NCBI GenBank assembly: GCA_050246115.1
Contig: JBFWWP010000030.1
Span: forward strand, 3,012 to 67,011
Reading direction: 5' to 3'
Origin: JBFWWP01 sp050246115
GTDB lineage: Bacteria > Planctomycetota > UBA8108 > UBA1146 > JAJFFE01
Length of the DNA: 64,000 nt
Position 1 is the stretch's first letter. Each line of letters begins with the position of its first letter. Of the stretch, positions 35,393 to 46,111 are shown in pieces. Position numbers and translations under genes: made by a program. The notes under the pieces were generated by a model, which saw nothing but the letters and a program-made list of their open reading frames with translations, was not told where the DNA came from and made no database searches.

Positions 35393-35570
35393 CGAACGGA
35401 CCGCCGCGACCGCCGGTCGCGCGCCTCCTCGGACGGCGGACCCGCGTCAAGAACGCTGTCGACGAGTCGCCCGACTCGGTCACTCGGGGCGGACACGACA
35501 GTCACCGTCGTCCGGCGTCGCCAAGAATCTAGGCTCTCGGGCAAGTTCCCGTGACCTCCTCGGTCGGATT

Positions 35571-35603
35571 GCGTTAGCTTGCGTAGCCCTCTGAGGCTAA
35601 CGC
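35571..35603. promoter_or_regulatory. Inverted repeat GCGTTAGC-N17-GCTAACGC
   Basis: Two 8-nt arms with a 17-nt loop lie about 100 nt before the DUF3820 gene. It may be an operator or leader hairpin. The rest of 35393-35703 shows no gene. Confidence 0.35.
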
Positions 35604-35703
35604 AGCGGGCCTCGAAAGGCAGGAGAATCCTCGTGCGACCGAGTGCCCTGCCCCGCGTTCCAGCGGATGACACGGTGGAGACTTCCTGAAAGCAGGTGCG
35701 CCT

Positions 35704-35964
35704 TTGGACGAAGTGTCGCCGGAGGATCTCGGGCTCAGCCACGAAGTGCTGACACGCCTCCTGGAGTGGCGCATGCCGTTCGGTCGCTACGCCGGCACCG
35801 TGCTGATCGACCTGCCGGAGCCCTATCTACTCTGGTTCGCGCAGCGCGGCTATCCGGCCGGTGAGCTCGGCAAGCTCCTGGAACTCGCGACCGTGATCAA
35901 AGGCGAGGGCTTGCTGTCGTTGTTCGATCCGCTGCGCCGGCAGCGACCGGCCGCTCGCGAGTGA
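35704..35964 (+). CDS. DUF3820 family small protein
   Basis: An 86-residue protein matching the DUF3820 pattern: MPFGRYAGTVLIDLPEPYLLWFAQRGYPAGELGKLLEL (about residues 24-61), in which PFGKYKG, LP, YL-W and GFP-GELG are the family hallmarks. Function is unknown; some members are described as quorum-sensing-regulated virulence factors, others accompany nucleic-acid enzymes. The start is TTG 35704. The gene ends 28 nt from the convergent methyltransferase gene. Confidence 0.75.
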   Translation: MDEVSPEDLGLSHEVLTRLLEWRMPFGRYAGTVLIDLPEPYLLWFAQRGYPAGELGKLLELATVIKGEGLLSLFDPLRRQRPAARE

Positions 35965-35992
35965 CGCGAGGAAGAATCCCGGTGTGCTCCCG

Positions 35993-36675
35993 CTACACCC
36001 CCGCAGGGACCCGCACCCGCACCTCCCAGCGACAGTACTGCCGGCCGGTGCCCAACCAGTCGGTTCGATCTTCACGTTCGAGCCCCATCAGTTCGAATGC
36101 GCCGAAGAGTTCCCGGACCTCCGAGAGATCGAAGAAGTGCTGAACGGTTCCGCGTTCGACCACTTCGTCGACCTCGACGGTGTTGCGTGCGAGCGGGCGC
36201 CCGATCTGCATGTAGTCGCGATCCGCGCTCGCCCTCAGGGTCGCGAAGAACTCGGCCCCCGGCTTGAGACAGCGACGAGTCTCCGCGACGAGCCGCTCGG
36301 CCATCTCCGGGAGCATCGAATCGAGCACGCCGTAGCTGAGTCCGAGATCGAAAGTCGCCGCCTCGTAGGGCAGCGACGGCCCGCTCGTGGTCTGCGCGCA
36401 CGCCGGAAAGCCCTCGCGTTCGAGCCACGCGTTGGCCTGCGAGACCGCGGCCGGCGACAGGTCGCACCCGGACGCCACAAACCCCTCGCGGACGAGCAGG
36501 AACAGGTGGCGGCCGTTGCCACAACCGAGATCGAGCGCCCGTTTCCCGGCAGCGCTGCGCGCGCCGCGAAACCGGCGAACGAAACGCACCACGCCCTCGC
36601 TCGGCCACACCATGGAATAGCGGCCGTCTTCGTAGAACTGGTCCCAGGCCTCGCGCTCGGACGTCCGCACGTCGG

Positions 36676-36679
<4 letters not shown>
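35993..36679 (-). CDS. SAM-dependent class I methyltransferase
   Basis: A 228-residue methyltransferase. The SAM-binding loop is ALDLGCGNGRHLFLL (motif I), followed by GCDLSPAAVSQA (acidic loop residue) and PYEAATFDLGLSYGVLDSM. The GTG at 36679 overlaps the transporter stop by 4 nt (GTGA), so I choose it over longer in-frame options. The substrate is unknown; a small molecule is as likely as a macromolecule. Confidence 0.8.
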
Positions 36680-38079
<1,400 letters not shown>

Positions 38080-38287
38080 TCCCGGCCAAATCCCTGCGAA
38101 GCCTCGATACGTCACGACCGCAAGCCGAAGCCTCGGCACCCAGACCGCCGGGATCGTAGCGGATGGGGGCTGACGTGTTGAGAGGGAACGTGCCGCGAGA
38201 GACCGGGTCTCCGATATCCCTCTGCGAATTCGCTCGGTCTCGCACCGCCGCCGCTGGGGCTGCGTCGGGCCCCCCAACCGAGCCGAG

Positions 38288-40087
38288 TCAGGGAGCCGAG
38301 TGTCGCCCGCCCTTGGTTCGGTGGGCTCCGCCAGATCGGCGCGGGAGATTCGCATGCGCTGCATCCGTCAGACCGCGAAAGAAGCACTTCGCGTTCACGC
38401 CGAGGGTTCGGGTGCGATATCCCCCTTCCTGGACCACTAGGGTTGGCAGGTTCAACTCGCCCAGCAGCCGCCCGTTGGACGTGAAGTCCTTACCGGTCAG
38501 TGACCAAGTTCCCGTTGGATCTCCCTTGGCAGGGTCCAAGCCCAGCGCAATCACCAGGAAGTCCGGTCGGAACTCTCGTACCACGCGGAGCGCCTCGTTG
38601 AGCGCCTTCCGATACTGCGTGCCGTCTTGCGCCTCGGGCAAGGGGATGTTCAGGTTGAAGCCCAGACCCGCACCGGCGCCACGTTCGTCCGCAAAGCCCG
38701 TGAAGTAGGGGTAAGCGAACTCCGGATTCCCGTGGATCGAGATGGTCAGTACGTCGGCGCGCTCGTAGAAGATGTCTTGCTGACCATTGCCGTGGTGGTA
38801 GTCGATATCGACGATCGCAACCTTGCCGTATCTACTGAGATAGTTGGCGCCAATGGCCGAGTTGCTGAAGTAGCAGAAACCGCCGAACGAACGGTGCTCC
38901 GCGTGGTGTCCCGGAGGGCGTACCAGCGCGTATGCGATGCGACGCCCCGACAGCACATGGTCGGCGGCGGTCAGTACGCAATCGACCGCTCGCTTGGCAG
39001 CGGGGTAGGCGTTACGGTTGATGGGCGTGAAGGTGTCGATGCAGTAGTACCCAGCGAGCACCGAGAGTTCCTTCGGCGGTCGCGTCGCGTTGCGCACCGG
39101 AAACACATACGGGTACACCGACTTCCCGGGCGCCGCGTTCTCACACGCTCGACGCAGATAGCCGACCAAACTCCGCGAGTGGACCTCGAGAATGTGCTTC
39201 AGGGGGTACTGTCTGACGGGGACGATCTCGATCATCCCGCTGCTCTCGAGTTCACTCCGAATCACGCTGATGCGAACCGGCGCCTCTACGTAGCCCCGCT
39301 CCCGGATGTGATGGATGTCGTGTTTGTCGTTGATGACGACCACGACCTTCTCCGGCAGTGGAATCGACGCCACGGGCGGTTCCGTCAGTGACTTCAAGTA
39401 CCTCGGCGCGCGCAGCTGGACGGGATCGTCGCGGAACGAGTCCACGACCTTGCGCACGTAGGTTGGCGGACACAGGTCACTGTACTTGCGCTCGAGGACC
39501 GCACGCACCACCCGTCGGGCCAACGCGGCTCTCAGGGTGCGTGTGGCCCCCAGGCCGTCCCAGACGAGGTGCGGTAGATTGTCAGAACCGCCCCCCGGCA
39601 CCGGCAACTCGTACGCGGTACCCACGATCGGCCGCGCTCCGTATTGCTCGTAGAACCGGAGCCGCGCTTCGTTCAGTTTTCGAATGTGAGGGTCGACGCA
39701 ACGATCGGGATCGTCCGGCAGGCATTCGAAGAACAGCCCCTCGGCCCCCAACCCCTTGGCCTCGTCGCGGATGTGCTGGAAGAGGGCTGCCCCGACTCCC
39801 CGACCGGGGACCTCGCGATCGGCAGCGATGAAGTCCAGGAAGCAGAACCCGATCTCGGGTTCGTAGAGGACCACCGCGAAACCGATGACCTTCTGGCGCG
39901 CATTCTCCGCCACGTAGAGGATGGCACGGAAGCGCTTTCGAAACGGGTTGCTCAAGCGCTCCGCCAGAGAGTCGATGTCGCTCGCCGGGGCGTCGGGAAA
40001 GCGCTCGCGGAAGATCTTCTCCACCTCGAGCAGCGCGGCCTGGTTCACCGGCAAGACGGCGTCGTGGATCCGACGAATGCGAAACAC
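38288..40087 (-). CDS. GNAT acetyltransferase fused to histone-deacetylase-family hydrolase
   Basis: A 599-residue fusion. Residues about 1-165 form a GNAT-like domain (VIGFAVVLYEPEIGFCFLDFIAADREVPGRGVGAALFQHI, acetyl-CoA loop R-G-x-G-x-A). Residues about 290-580 form an arginase-deacetylase domain of acetylpolyamine-amidohydrolase type. This has RPPGHHAEH (H394, H395), DIDYHHGNG (D429, H431), D518 in LGLDPAKGDP as the third zinc ligand, and the EGGY Tyr (Y557). All expected catalytic residues are present. One polypeptide thus could both add and remove acyl groups. Acetylated polyamines or lysines are plausible substrates. Confidence 0.85.
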   Translation of the reverse strand: MFRIRRIHDAVLPVNQAALLEVEKIFRERFPDAPASDIDSLAERLSNPFRKRFRAILYVAENARQKVIGFAVVLYEPEIGFCFLDFIAADREVPGRGVGAALFQHIRDEAKGLGAEGLFFECLPDDPDRCVDPHIRKLNEARLRFYEQYGARPIVGTAYELPVPGGGSDNLPHLVWDGLGATRTLRAALARRVVRAVLERKYSDLCPPTYVRKVVDSFRDDPVQLRAPRYLKSLTEPPVASIPLPEKVVVVINDKHDIHHIRERGYVEAPVRISVIRSELESSGMIEIVPVRQYPLKHILEVHSRSLVGYLRRACENAAPGKSVYPYVFPVRNATRPPKELSVLAGYYCIDTFTPINRNAYPAAKRAVDCVLTAADHVLSGRRIAYALVRPPGHHAEHRSFGGFCYFSNSAIGANYLSRYGKVAIVDIDYHHGNGQQDIFYERADVLTISIHGNPEFAYPYFTGFADERGAGAGLGFNLNIPLPEAQDGTQYRKALNEALRVVREFRPDFLVIALGLDPAKGDPTGTWSLTGKDFTSNGRLLGELNLPTLVVQEGGYRTRTLGVNAKCFFRGLTDAAHANLPRRSGGAHRTKGGRHSAP

Positions 40088-40333
40088 AGCCCCCCGATCG
40101 GCGCTCCGAAACGACCTACTCGGCGCGGAGTTCCCCCGCCACGCCGCGCCTCCTCGTGGGGGATCCGCGCACGCGGGTCGTCATGGTGCCCAGAAGCGGT
40201 GACTGTTTCAACCCGACTCGGCAAGTCGGTGCAGCGGACGAGAGTCGATCGGGGACGGGACGACTCCAGCACGACGGCTAGCCTGGGAGAGCGCTGGCCA
40301 GTGGACCTCGATGGTGCGCGCAAGCCGGGGTGA

Positions 40334-40975
40334 TCAGGCGACCAGGACTTGGTACTCATCCCACAGGGCCCCGACGAACTCCTTCTCGCGAGCCCCGAGC
40401 ACTCGTACGAGAACCATCTGGGCGTTCTGGTTCTTGAAGGGGTGAGTGAGAAGGGTGAGCAACTCGAGATCGAACTTCTTGCACAGCTCGACGACGCGAA
40501 AGAAGACGTCGGCCTTCTGATCGTTGGTGATGCGCAGGCAGATTCGGTCACCACCCAGCCCCCAGCCGGTGAGCTGCGTCAGGGCGTCGAAGATGTCCGA
40601 CTCGGTGATCAAACCGACGAGTTCATCTCCGGCGACCACAGGCATGCAGCCAACCTTCTTCTGACGCATGCGGGCACCCACTTCCTCGACCGGGTCGTTG
40701 GGCTCACAGGTGTAGGGCCAGGAGGTCATGTGCTGCCCCACTAGGATCGTGTCGAGCTCCGCAGCGACGTTCGCGGGAATCTTGCTCTCCTCGATGACCA
40801 GCGGATCGATGAACTGATACAAGTCCGAGCGCGAGATGATCCCCCGCAGTTCCTTCCCATGCACGACCGGCAGCCGACGGATCTGCTTCTCCTTCATGAC
40901 GCGCAAGGTGTCGAGCAGCGTCATGCCCTCGGTCGCAACGTAGAGCGATTCGGTCATCCAGTAGCGAACCAACAT
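40334..40975 (-). CDS. AcuB-like protein: tandem CBS domains plus ACT-like domain
   Basis: A 213-residue cytosolic protein. Two CBS motifs (about residues 1-58 and 78-136, containing VVHGKELRGIISRSDLY and VVAGDELVGLITESDIF) form a Bateman module that binds adenine nucleotides. The C-terminal about 70 residues (ICLRITNDQKADVFFRVVELCKKF) resemble an ACT domain, as in Bacillus AcuB. I start at ATG 40975; upstream codons are not family-like. It stands alone, so its target is unknown. Confidence 0.82.
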   Translation of the reverse strand: MLVRYWMTESLYVATEGMTLLDTLRVMKEKQIRRLPVVHGKELRGIISRSDLYQFIDPLVIEESKIPANVAAELDTILVGQHMTSWPYTCEPNDPVEEVGARMRQKKVGCMPVVAGDELVGLITESDIFDALTQLTGWGLGGDRICLRITNDQKADVFFRVVELCKKFDLELLTLLTHPFKNQNAQMVLVRVLGAREKEFVGALWDEYQVLVA

Positions 40976-41361
40976 GGCTGGCCTTTCCCATCCGGAGTCG
41001 TCCTTCTGGATGATCGGCTCGAGAGGCGTGGTCGAAGACCCCGGAAAACCGAGCCGCGGCCGGTCGCGCCCCGGAGCCAGCGCCCGCTCGAGCCGGCATG
41101 GCCCGGGAGAATCGTCGCGTCGGCGCTCCGCAGCGCCGAAACCTGCGCTCGCACAGCGGCGCGCGCAGCTCGGCCCGAACCGAACGACCCTACCCAAGGC
41201 CGGCTTCGGGTGGGTGCCGCGGGACGCTTCACGAATCCTTGGAACCGTTGAGGAAGTCCGGAGCCTTCCCGGCGAACGGAGATGGGCCGAGGCTAGCCGG
41301 CCAACGTGGTCCAGGTTCCTGACCGGGACTAGGGCTTAGGGCTAAGGAGTCGCCCAAGAGC
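40976..41361. other. Non-coding interval between moeB-like and CBS genes
   Basis: About 385 bp with no supported gene. At 41325-41349 there is a degenerate heptamer run (GGGACTAGGGCTTAGGGC then TAAGGAG). It resembles the end of the palindromic interval at 58450-58478. Confidence 0.5.
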
Positions 41362-42378
41362 TTACATCCCGACGTAACGGGCGTAGAAGCTGCGCGCCAC
41401 GGCCGGGTCCGCGGTGCCCTTGATCACAGCGCGACCATCTCGAAACAGGGTGGCCTCGAGATCGTCTTGGCCGAAGACCAGGACATAGTCGTTCTTGCGG
41501 GTGGGGCCGATGGAACTCAGGCGACGCTCCAACTCGGCGAGGTCGAGGTCGGCCGCGAGTGGCGGCGAAACCTGCACGGCGTTGCGGCCGCACAATACCG
41601 TCGTAGTGCCTTCGGCGCGTGGGGATCGCAGCACCGGGAACTCGCGCCGCACGCACACTGGACAGGCGACTTCGCGCGAGATCCGCAGGGCGCGCAATTC
41701 GTTGTTCCAAAGATCGACGGTGACGAGCGCTCGACCGACCGCTTGCCGATCGCCGACCAGGATCTTGAACGCCTCGGCGGCCTGCAACCCGGCAACGACC
41801 GCCACCACTGGGCCGATCACCCCGACCGTGTCGCAGGTCTCACCGCGCCCCGGTCCGGGCGCGCCCGGCACCAAGCACGCAAAGCAGGCGGTCTCGCCCG
41901 GCAACACGGCGAGGACCATGCCGTGGGCGGCGACGCACCCCCCGTAGACCCAGGGGAGGTTCGCGCTCACACAGGCCTCGTTGATCAGGAAGCGCGTCGA
42001 GAAGTTGTCGGTGCCGTCGAGCACCAAGTCCGCTCCGTCGATGAGCTCGAGGACGTTGTGTGCGGTGACATCGGTCACCCGCGCTTCGATCCGCACCTCG
42101 TGATTGATGCGTTGAAGCTTGTCGGCTGCGGCCACCGCTTTGGGGAGGCGACGCCGGGCATCATCCTCGTCGAACAAGACCTGCCGCTGCAGGTTGTCGA
42201 GTTCGACGAAGTCGCGATCGCAGATCCGCAGGAAGCCCACACCCGCACGGGCCAGATGCTGGGCAATGTGGGTTCCGAGCGCGCCGCAACCGATGAGAGT
42301 CACCCGCGACGCCCGCAGCCGCTCTTGCCCGGCATCGCCGATATGCGAGAACAGCCGTTGGCGAGAGTATCGATCCAT
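41362..42378 (-). CDS. E1-like ThiF/MoeB family adenylyltransferase
   Basis: A 338-residue ubiquitin-activating-type enzyme. Such enzymes adenylate the C-terminus of a ubiquitin-like sulfur carrier (MoaD or ThiS). The nucleotide loop is LIGCGALGTHIA (about 28-39), followed by CDRDFVELDNLQRQ with the conserved Arg, and DGTDNFSTRF (121-130). Zinc ligands are C165/C168 and C239/C242. C182 (GETCDTVGV) is in the usual MoeB/UBA4 Cys region. The C-terminal 80 residues form a separate small domain, not rhodanese. ATG 42378 begins MDRYSRQRLF, the standard family start. The MoaD-like fusion at 34475 could be a partner, but that domain lacks Gly-Gly. Confidence 0.88.
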   Translation of the reverse strand: MDRYSRQRLFSHIGDAGQERLRASRVTLIGCGALGTHIAQHLARAGVGFLRICDRDFVELDNLQRQVLFDEDDARRRLPKAVAAADKLQRINHEVRIEARVTDVTAHNVLELIDGADLVLDGTDNFSTRFLINEACVSANLPWVYGGCVAAHGMVLAVLPGETACFACLVPGAPGPGRGETCDTVGVIGPVVAVVAGLQAAEAFKILVGDRQAVGRALVTVDLWNNELRALRISREVACPVCVRREFPVLRSPRAEGTTTVLCGRNAVQVSPPLAADLDLAELERRLSSIGPTRKNDYVLVFGQDDLEATLFRDGRAVIKGTADPAVARSFYARYVGM

Positions 42379-42561
42379 GTGCACTCGTGCCGGTTCATCC
42401 GCGGAGAAACACGTCGTCCTGGGTCCGCGGCGCCCACGGTCGAGGTTGCACGACACTGCAGGAGTGTAGCGCGTTCACGCGCGCGACGGAACGGGTCTCA
42501 TCGCCTCGGCGTTCACCTGCGGCGGCTTGCGACCGTCGGCGCGCTCAGCCTCTCCGTGTCC

Positions 42562-42659
42562 TCCTACTCCTACTCCTACTCCTACTCCTACTCCCACTCC
42601 TACTCGTACTCGTACTCGTACTCGTCCCCGTCCCCGTCCCCGTCCCCGTCCCCGTCCCC
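42562..42659. repeat. Hexanucleotide microsatellite
   Basis: About 16 hexamers run as TCCTAC, then TCGTAC, then TCCCCG, in the non-coding 42379-42889 interval between carB's end and the moeB-like start. Nothing else is evident in this 511-bp interval. Translated it would be Ser-Tyr/Ser-Pro or Glu-Tyr/Gly-Asp dipeptides, but no gene fits. Confidence 0.9.
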
Positions 42660-42889
42660 AGCCTCCCGCTCCCGAGTTGATCCGAGGAGCGTAGTGGATT
42701 GCGAGGCACGCAAGAACGGATCCCGAGAGTGACGGTCCGCCGGACTCGAGGCGCGAAACACCGGCGCGATCGATGAGTGTCTGGCGCCGAGGCTCCCAAG
42801 CCCTCGCAGTGGCGAAGCAGGAACGTGGAGTACGAACACCGCCGGCACGGAGCGGGCGCGAAGACTCACTCGCACCGTCCAAGCGCGGT

Positions 42890-45800
42890 TCACTCGTAGT
42901 ACGCGCTCCAAGGCTTGGTCAGGAGATCCTTCTCGGGGTCGAGCGTGACCAGGGCTTCCACGAACAGGTTCGCCGCCTGGATGTTGGTGAAGAGGCTCAC
43001 CTCGAAGTCTACGGCCTTGCGGCGAATCAAGTAGTCGTTCGACAACTCCTCGGGATCGAAGCTCTTGGGGACGTTGATGACCAAATCCACCTGACGCTGT
43101 TCGATGGCGTCGATGGCGTTGGGCGCATCTTCGCTGGGCCACCGCACCTGGTGCGCCTCGACCCCGTTCGCCGCCAAGAACTCGTGAGTGCCGCGGGTGG
43201 CGTACAGGGGCAACCCCATCTGCTGCAAATGCCGAGCGCTGCGCAAGAACGCAACCTTGCCCTCGATCGTGCCGGTCGAGAGCAGCACGCCCTTCTTCGG
43301 CAGGCGGTAGCCGACCGACAGTACCGCCTTGAGATATGCTTCGTAGACGTTGTCGCCGAGACACGCGACTTCGCCCGTCGACGCCATCTCCACCCCGAGC
43401 AAGGGGTCCGCCCCCTTCAGCCGCGAGAAGCTGAACTGCGGCGCCTTGACGCCGACGTGGTCGAGCTCGAACGCCGACTTCGCCGGCGGGTCGACTGGCT
43501 CCCCGAGCATGCAGCGCACCGCGTACTCGATGAAGTTCTCGCGGAGGATCTTCGATACGAAGGGGAAGCTGCGCGAGGCGCGCAGGTTGCACTCGATGAC
43601 CTTGATGTGGTTCTCACGCGCCACGAACTGGATGTTGAAGGGCCCGGTGATCTTGAGCTCTTCGGCAATCGCGCGGGAGATCTTCTTGATTCGGCGCATC
43701 GTCTCCAGGTACAGGCGCTGCGACGGAAACACCATGGTCGCGTCGCCCGAGTGCACGCCGGCGTTCTCCACGTGCTCACTGATGGCATAGCAGATGATGC
43801 GACCGTCCTGGGCGACGCCGTCGAGCTCGATCTCCTTGGCGTTCAGGATGAACTTCGAGAGCACGACCGGAAACTCCTTGGAGACCTCCGCGGCCTCCTT
43901 GAGGTACACCTCCAGCTCCTGATCCGCGTGCGCCACGCTCATCGCCGCGCCACTGAGTACGTACGACGGCCGGATCAGGACCGGGTACCCCGCCTCGCGC
44001 GCGAACGACTTGGCCTCGTCGAGCGAGGTCGCTTCGCGCCACTCCGGCTGATCGATGCCGAGGACATCGAGCAGACTCGAGAACTTCTCGCGATTCTCGG
44101 CGCGATCGATGTCCGCTACCGCGGTCCCGAGAATCGGCAGGCCGGCTTGCCCAAGTCGCACGGCCAGGTTATTCGGGGTCTGCCCACCCATGCTGATGAC
44201 GACCCCAGCAGGCTGCTCCTTCTCGCAGATATCGAGAACGCGCTCCAAGGACAGCTCCTCGAAGTAGAGCCGGCTGCACGTGTCATAGTCGGTCGACACG
44301 GTCTCGGGATTGAAGTTGATCATGACCGAGCGGTGGCCGCGCTTCTCGAGAGCTTGCGCGGCATTCACGCAGCACCAGTCGAACTCCACCGAGCTGCCGA
44401 TGCGGTAGGCCCCGCCCCCGAGCACTACGTACGGCCGCTCCTCGCTGGGGGCGACGTCGTCTTCGTCCGCATTGTACGTCACGTACAGATAGTTGGTCTG
44501 CGCGGGATACTCGGCCGCCAGCGTGTCGATCTGCTTGATGAACGGGACGATGCCGAGTTCCTGCCGCCGGGCCCGAGTCTCGAGGTTGTGCGCAAACCGA
44601 TCCCCGGAGATCTCGCGCCGCTGGAGGAGTCGCCCGATCTGGTTGTCCGAGAAGCCTTGCTGCTTGGCGAGCCGCAACAGGTCGGGGGACAACGAAGCGA
44701 GATCGAACTTGCGTAGCTCCGCGGCAGTATCGACGATGTTCTGGATGCGGTAGACGAACCACGGGGTGATCTTCGTCAGCTGCACCACACGCTCGACATC
44801 CATGCCCCGCTCGAGCGCCTGTGCGATGGCGAAGAGGCGGTGCTCCGTGGGGTTCTCGAGCACTCCTTCGAGCGCATCGTCGGCGATCGCCAGCGAGTTG
44901 GCGACGACCCCGTGCACGCCGATCCCGAGCATGCGACAAGCCTTCTGCAGCGCTTCCTCGAAACGCCGCCCGATCGCCATCACCTCGCCCACGCTCTTCA
45001 TCTGGCTGCCGAGTTCGCGCGTGACGTGACGGAACTTCTTGAGATCCCACCGCGGGATCTTCACGACGACGTAGTCGAGCGCCGGCTCGAAACAGCTGTA
45101 GGTGACCTTGGTGATGGAGTTCGGCACTTCGGTCAGCGAGTAGCCGAGCGCCAGCTTGGCAGCCACGAACGCGAGTGGATAGCCGGTGGCCTTGGAGGCG
45201 AGCGCCGAGCTGCGCGAGAGGCGTGCGTTCACCTCGATGATCCGGTACAGGTCTTCACGCGGGTGCACGGCGAACTGCACATTGCACTCCCCGATCACGC
45301 CCAGGTGCCGAATCAGGCGAATCGAGATCGATCGCAGCTTGTGGTAGTCCTGGTCGGTGAGCGTCTGCGACGGTGCCACGACGATGCTCTCGCCGGTGTG
45401 GATCCCGAGTGCGTCGAAGTTCTCCATGTTGCAAACGGTGATGCAGTTGTCGTACCGGTCGCGCACGACCTCGTACTCGATCTCTTTCCACCCCTCCAGG
45501 TACTCCTCGACCAGTAGCTGCGGAGCACTCGAGAGCGCGTCGCGGGCCATGACGCGGAGCGATTCTGGATCGCGGGCAATGCCAGAGCCCTTTCCTCCGA
45601 GCGCGTAGGCCACTCGCACCATCACGGGATAGCCGATGCTCTCCGCTGCCGCGAGCGCGTCGCCGACAGCCGCCACCGCGCGGCTGCGTGGAGTCTCGAG
45701 GCCAATCTGCCGCAGAGTCGCGGCGAACAGGTCGCGATCTTCGGTGGTGCGGATGGCGTCGAGCGGCGTGCCGTATACCTCGACCGCGAAGCGCTCGAGC

Positions 45801-46111
45801 ACCCCGCGGTCCGCCAGTTCGATGCCGCAGTTGAGCGCCGTTTGTCCCCCGAACGAGAGCAGCAACCCATCGGGTCGCTCCCGCTCGATCACGCGCGTGA
45901 CGAACTCCGCAGTGACCGGCAAGAAGTAGACTTCGTCGGCCAGCGACTCGGAAGTCTGGATGGTGGCAATGTTCGGGTTGATGAGGACCGTCCGAATGCC
46001 CTCTTCCTTGAGCGCTTTGATCGCTTGCGAACCCGAGTAGTCGAACTCGCCGGCCTCTCCGATCTTGAGGGCGCCACTGCCCAGGATCAGCACCTTCGCG
46101 GGCTTCTTCAT
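42890..46111 (-). CDS. carB: Carbamoyl-phosphate synthase large subunit
   Basis: A 1073-residue synthetase that makes carbamoyl phosphate from bicarbonate, CarA-delivered ammonia and two ATP, for pyrimidine and arginine synthesis. Two ATP-grasp halves are visible (KVLILGSGALKIGEAGEFDYSG near the N-terminus; VVLGGGAYRIGSSVEFDWCCVN mid-protein). A central oligomerisation region and a C-terminal MGS-like allosteric domain (KVAFLRSARHLQQMGLPLYATRGT) follow. The ATG at 46111 overlaps the carA stop (ATGA). Several segments read more like the eukaryotic CAD/CPS lineage than E. coli CarB, by my recall. Confidence 0.96.
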   Translation of the reverse strand: MKKPAKVLILGSGALKIGEAGEFDYSGSQAIKALKEEGIRTVLINPNIATIQTSESLADEVYFLPVTAEFVTRVIERERPDGLLLSFGGQTALNCGIELADRGVLERFAVEVYGTPLDAIRTTEDRDLFAATLRQIGLETPRSRAVAAVGDALAAAESIGYPVMVRVAYALGGKGSGIARDPESLRVMARDALSSAPQLLVEEYLEGWKEIEYEVVRDRYDNCITVCNMENFDALGIHTGESIVVAPSQTLTDQDYHKLRSISIRLIRHLGVIGECNVQFAVHPREDLYRIIEVNARLSRSSALASKATGYPLAFVAAKLALGYSLTEVPNSITKVTYSCFEPALDYVVVKIPRWDLKKFRHVTRELGSQMKSVGEVMAIGRRFEEALQKACRMLGIGVHGVVANSLAIADDALEGVLENPTEHRLFAIAQALERGMDVERVVQLTKITPWFVYRIQNIVDTAAELRKFDLASLSPDLLRLAKQQGFSDNQIGRLLQRREISGDRFAHNLETRARRQELGIVPFIKQIDTLAAEYPAQTNYLYVTYNADEDDVAPSEERPYVVLGGGAYRIGSSVEFDWCCVNAAQALEKRGHRSVMINFNPETVSTDYDTCSRLYFEELSLERVLDICEKEQPAGVVISMGGQTPNNLAVRLGQAGLPILGTAVADIDRAENREKFSSLLDVLGIDQPEWREATSLDEAKSFAREAGYPVLIRPSYVLSGAAMSVAHADQELEVYLKEAAEVSKEFPVVLSKFILNAKEIELDGVAQDGRIICYAISEHVENAGVHSGDATMVFPSQRLYLETMRRIKKISRAIAEELKITGPFNIQFVARENHIKVIECNLRASRSFPFVSKILRENFIEYAVRCMLGEPVDPPAKSAFELDHVGVKAPQFSFSRLKGADPLLGVEMASTGEVACLGDNVYEAYLKAVLSVGYRLPKKGVLLSTGTIEGKVAFLRSARHLQQMGLPLYATRGTHEFLAANGVEAHQVRWPSEDAPNAIDAIEQRQVDLVINVPKSFDPEELSNDYLIRRKAVDFEVSLFTNIQAANLFVEALVTLDPEKDLLTKPWSAYYE

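Noticed and set aside
42773..44716. A 647-codon plus-strand frame
   Set aside because: Antisense shadow of carB.
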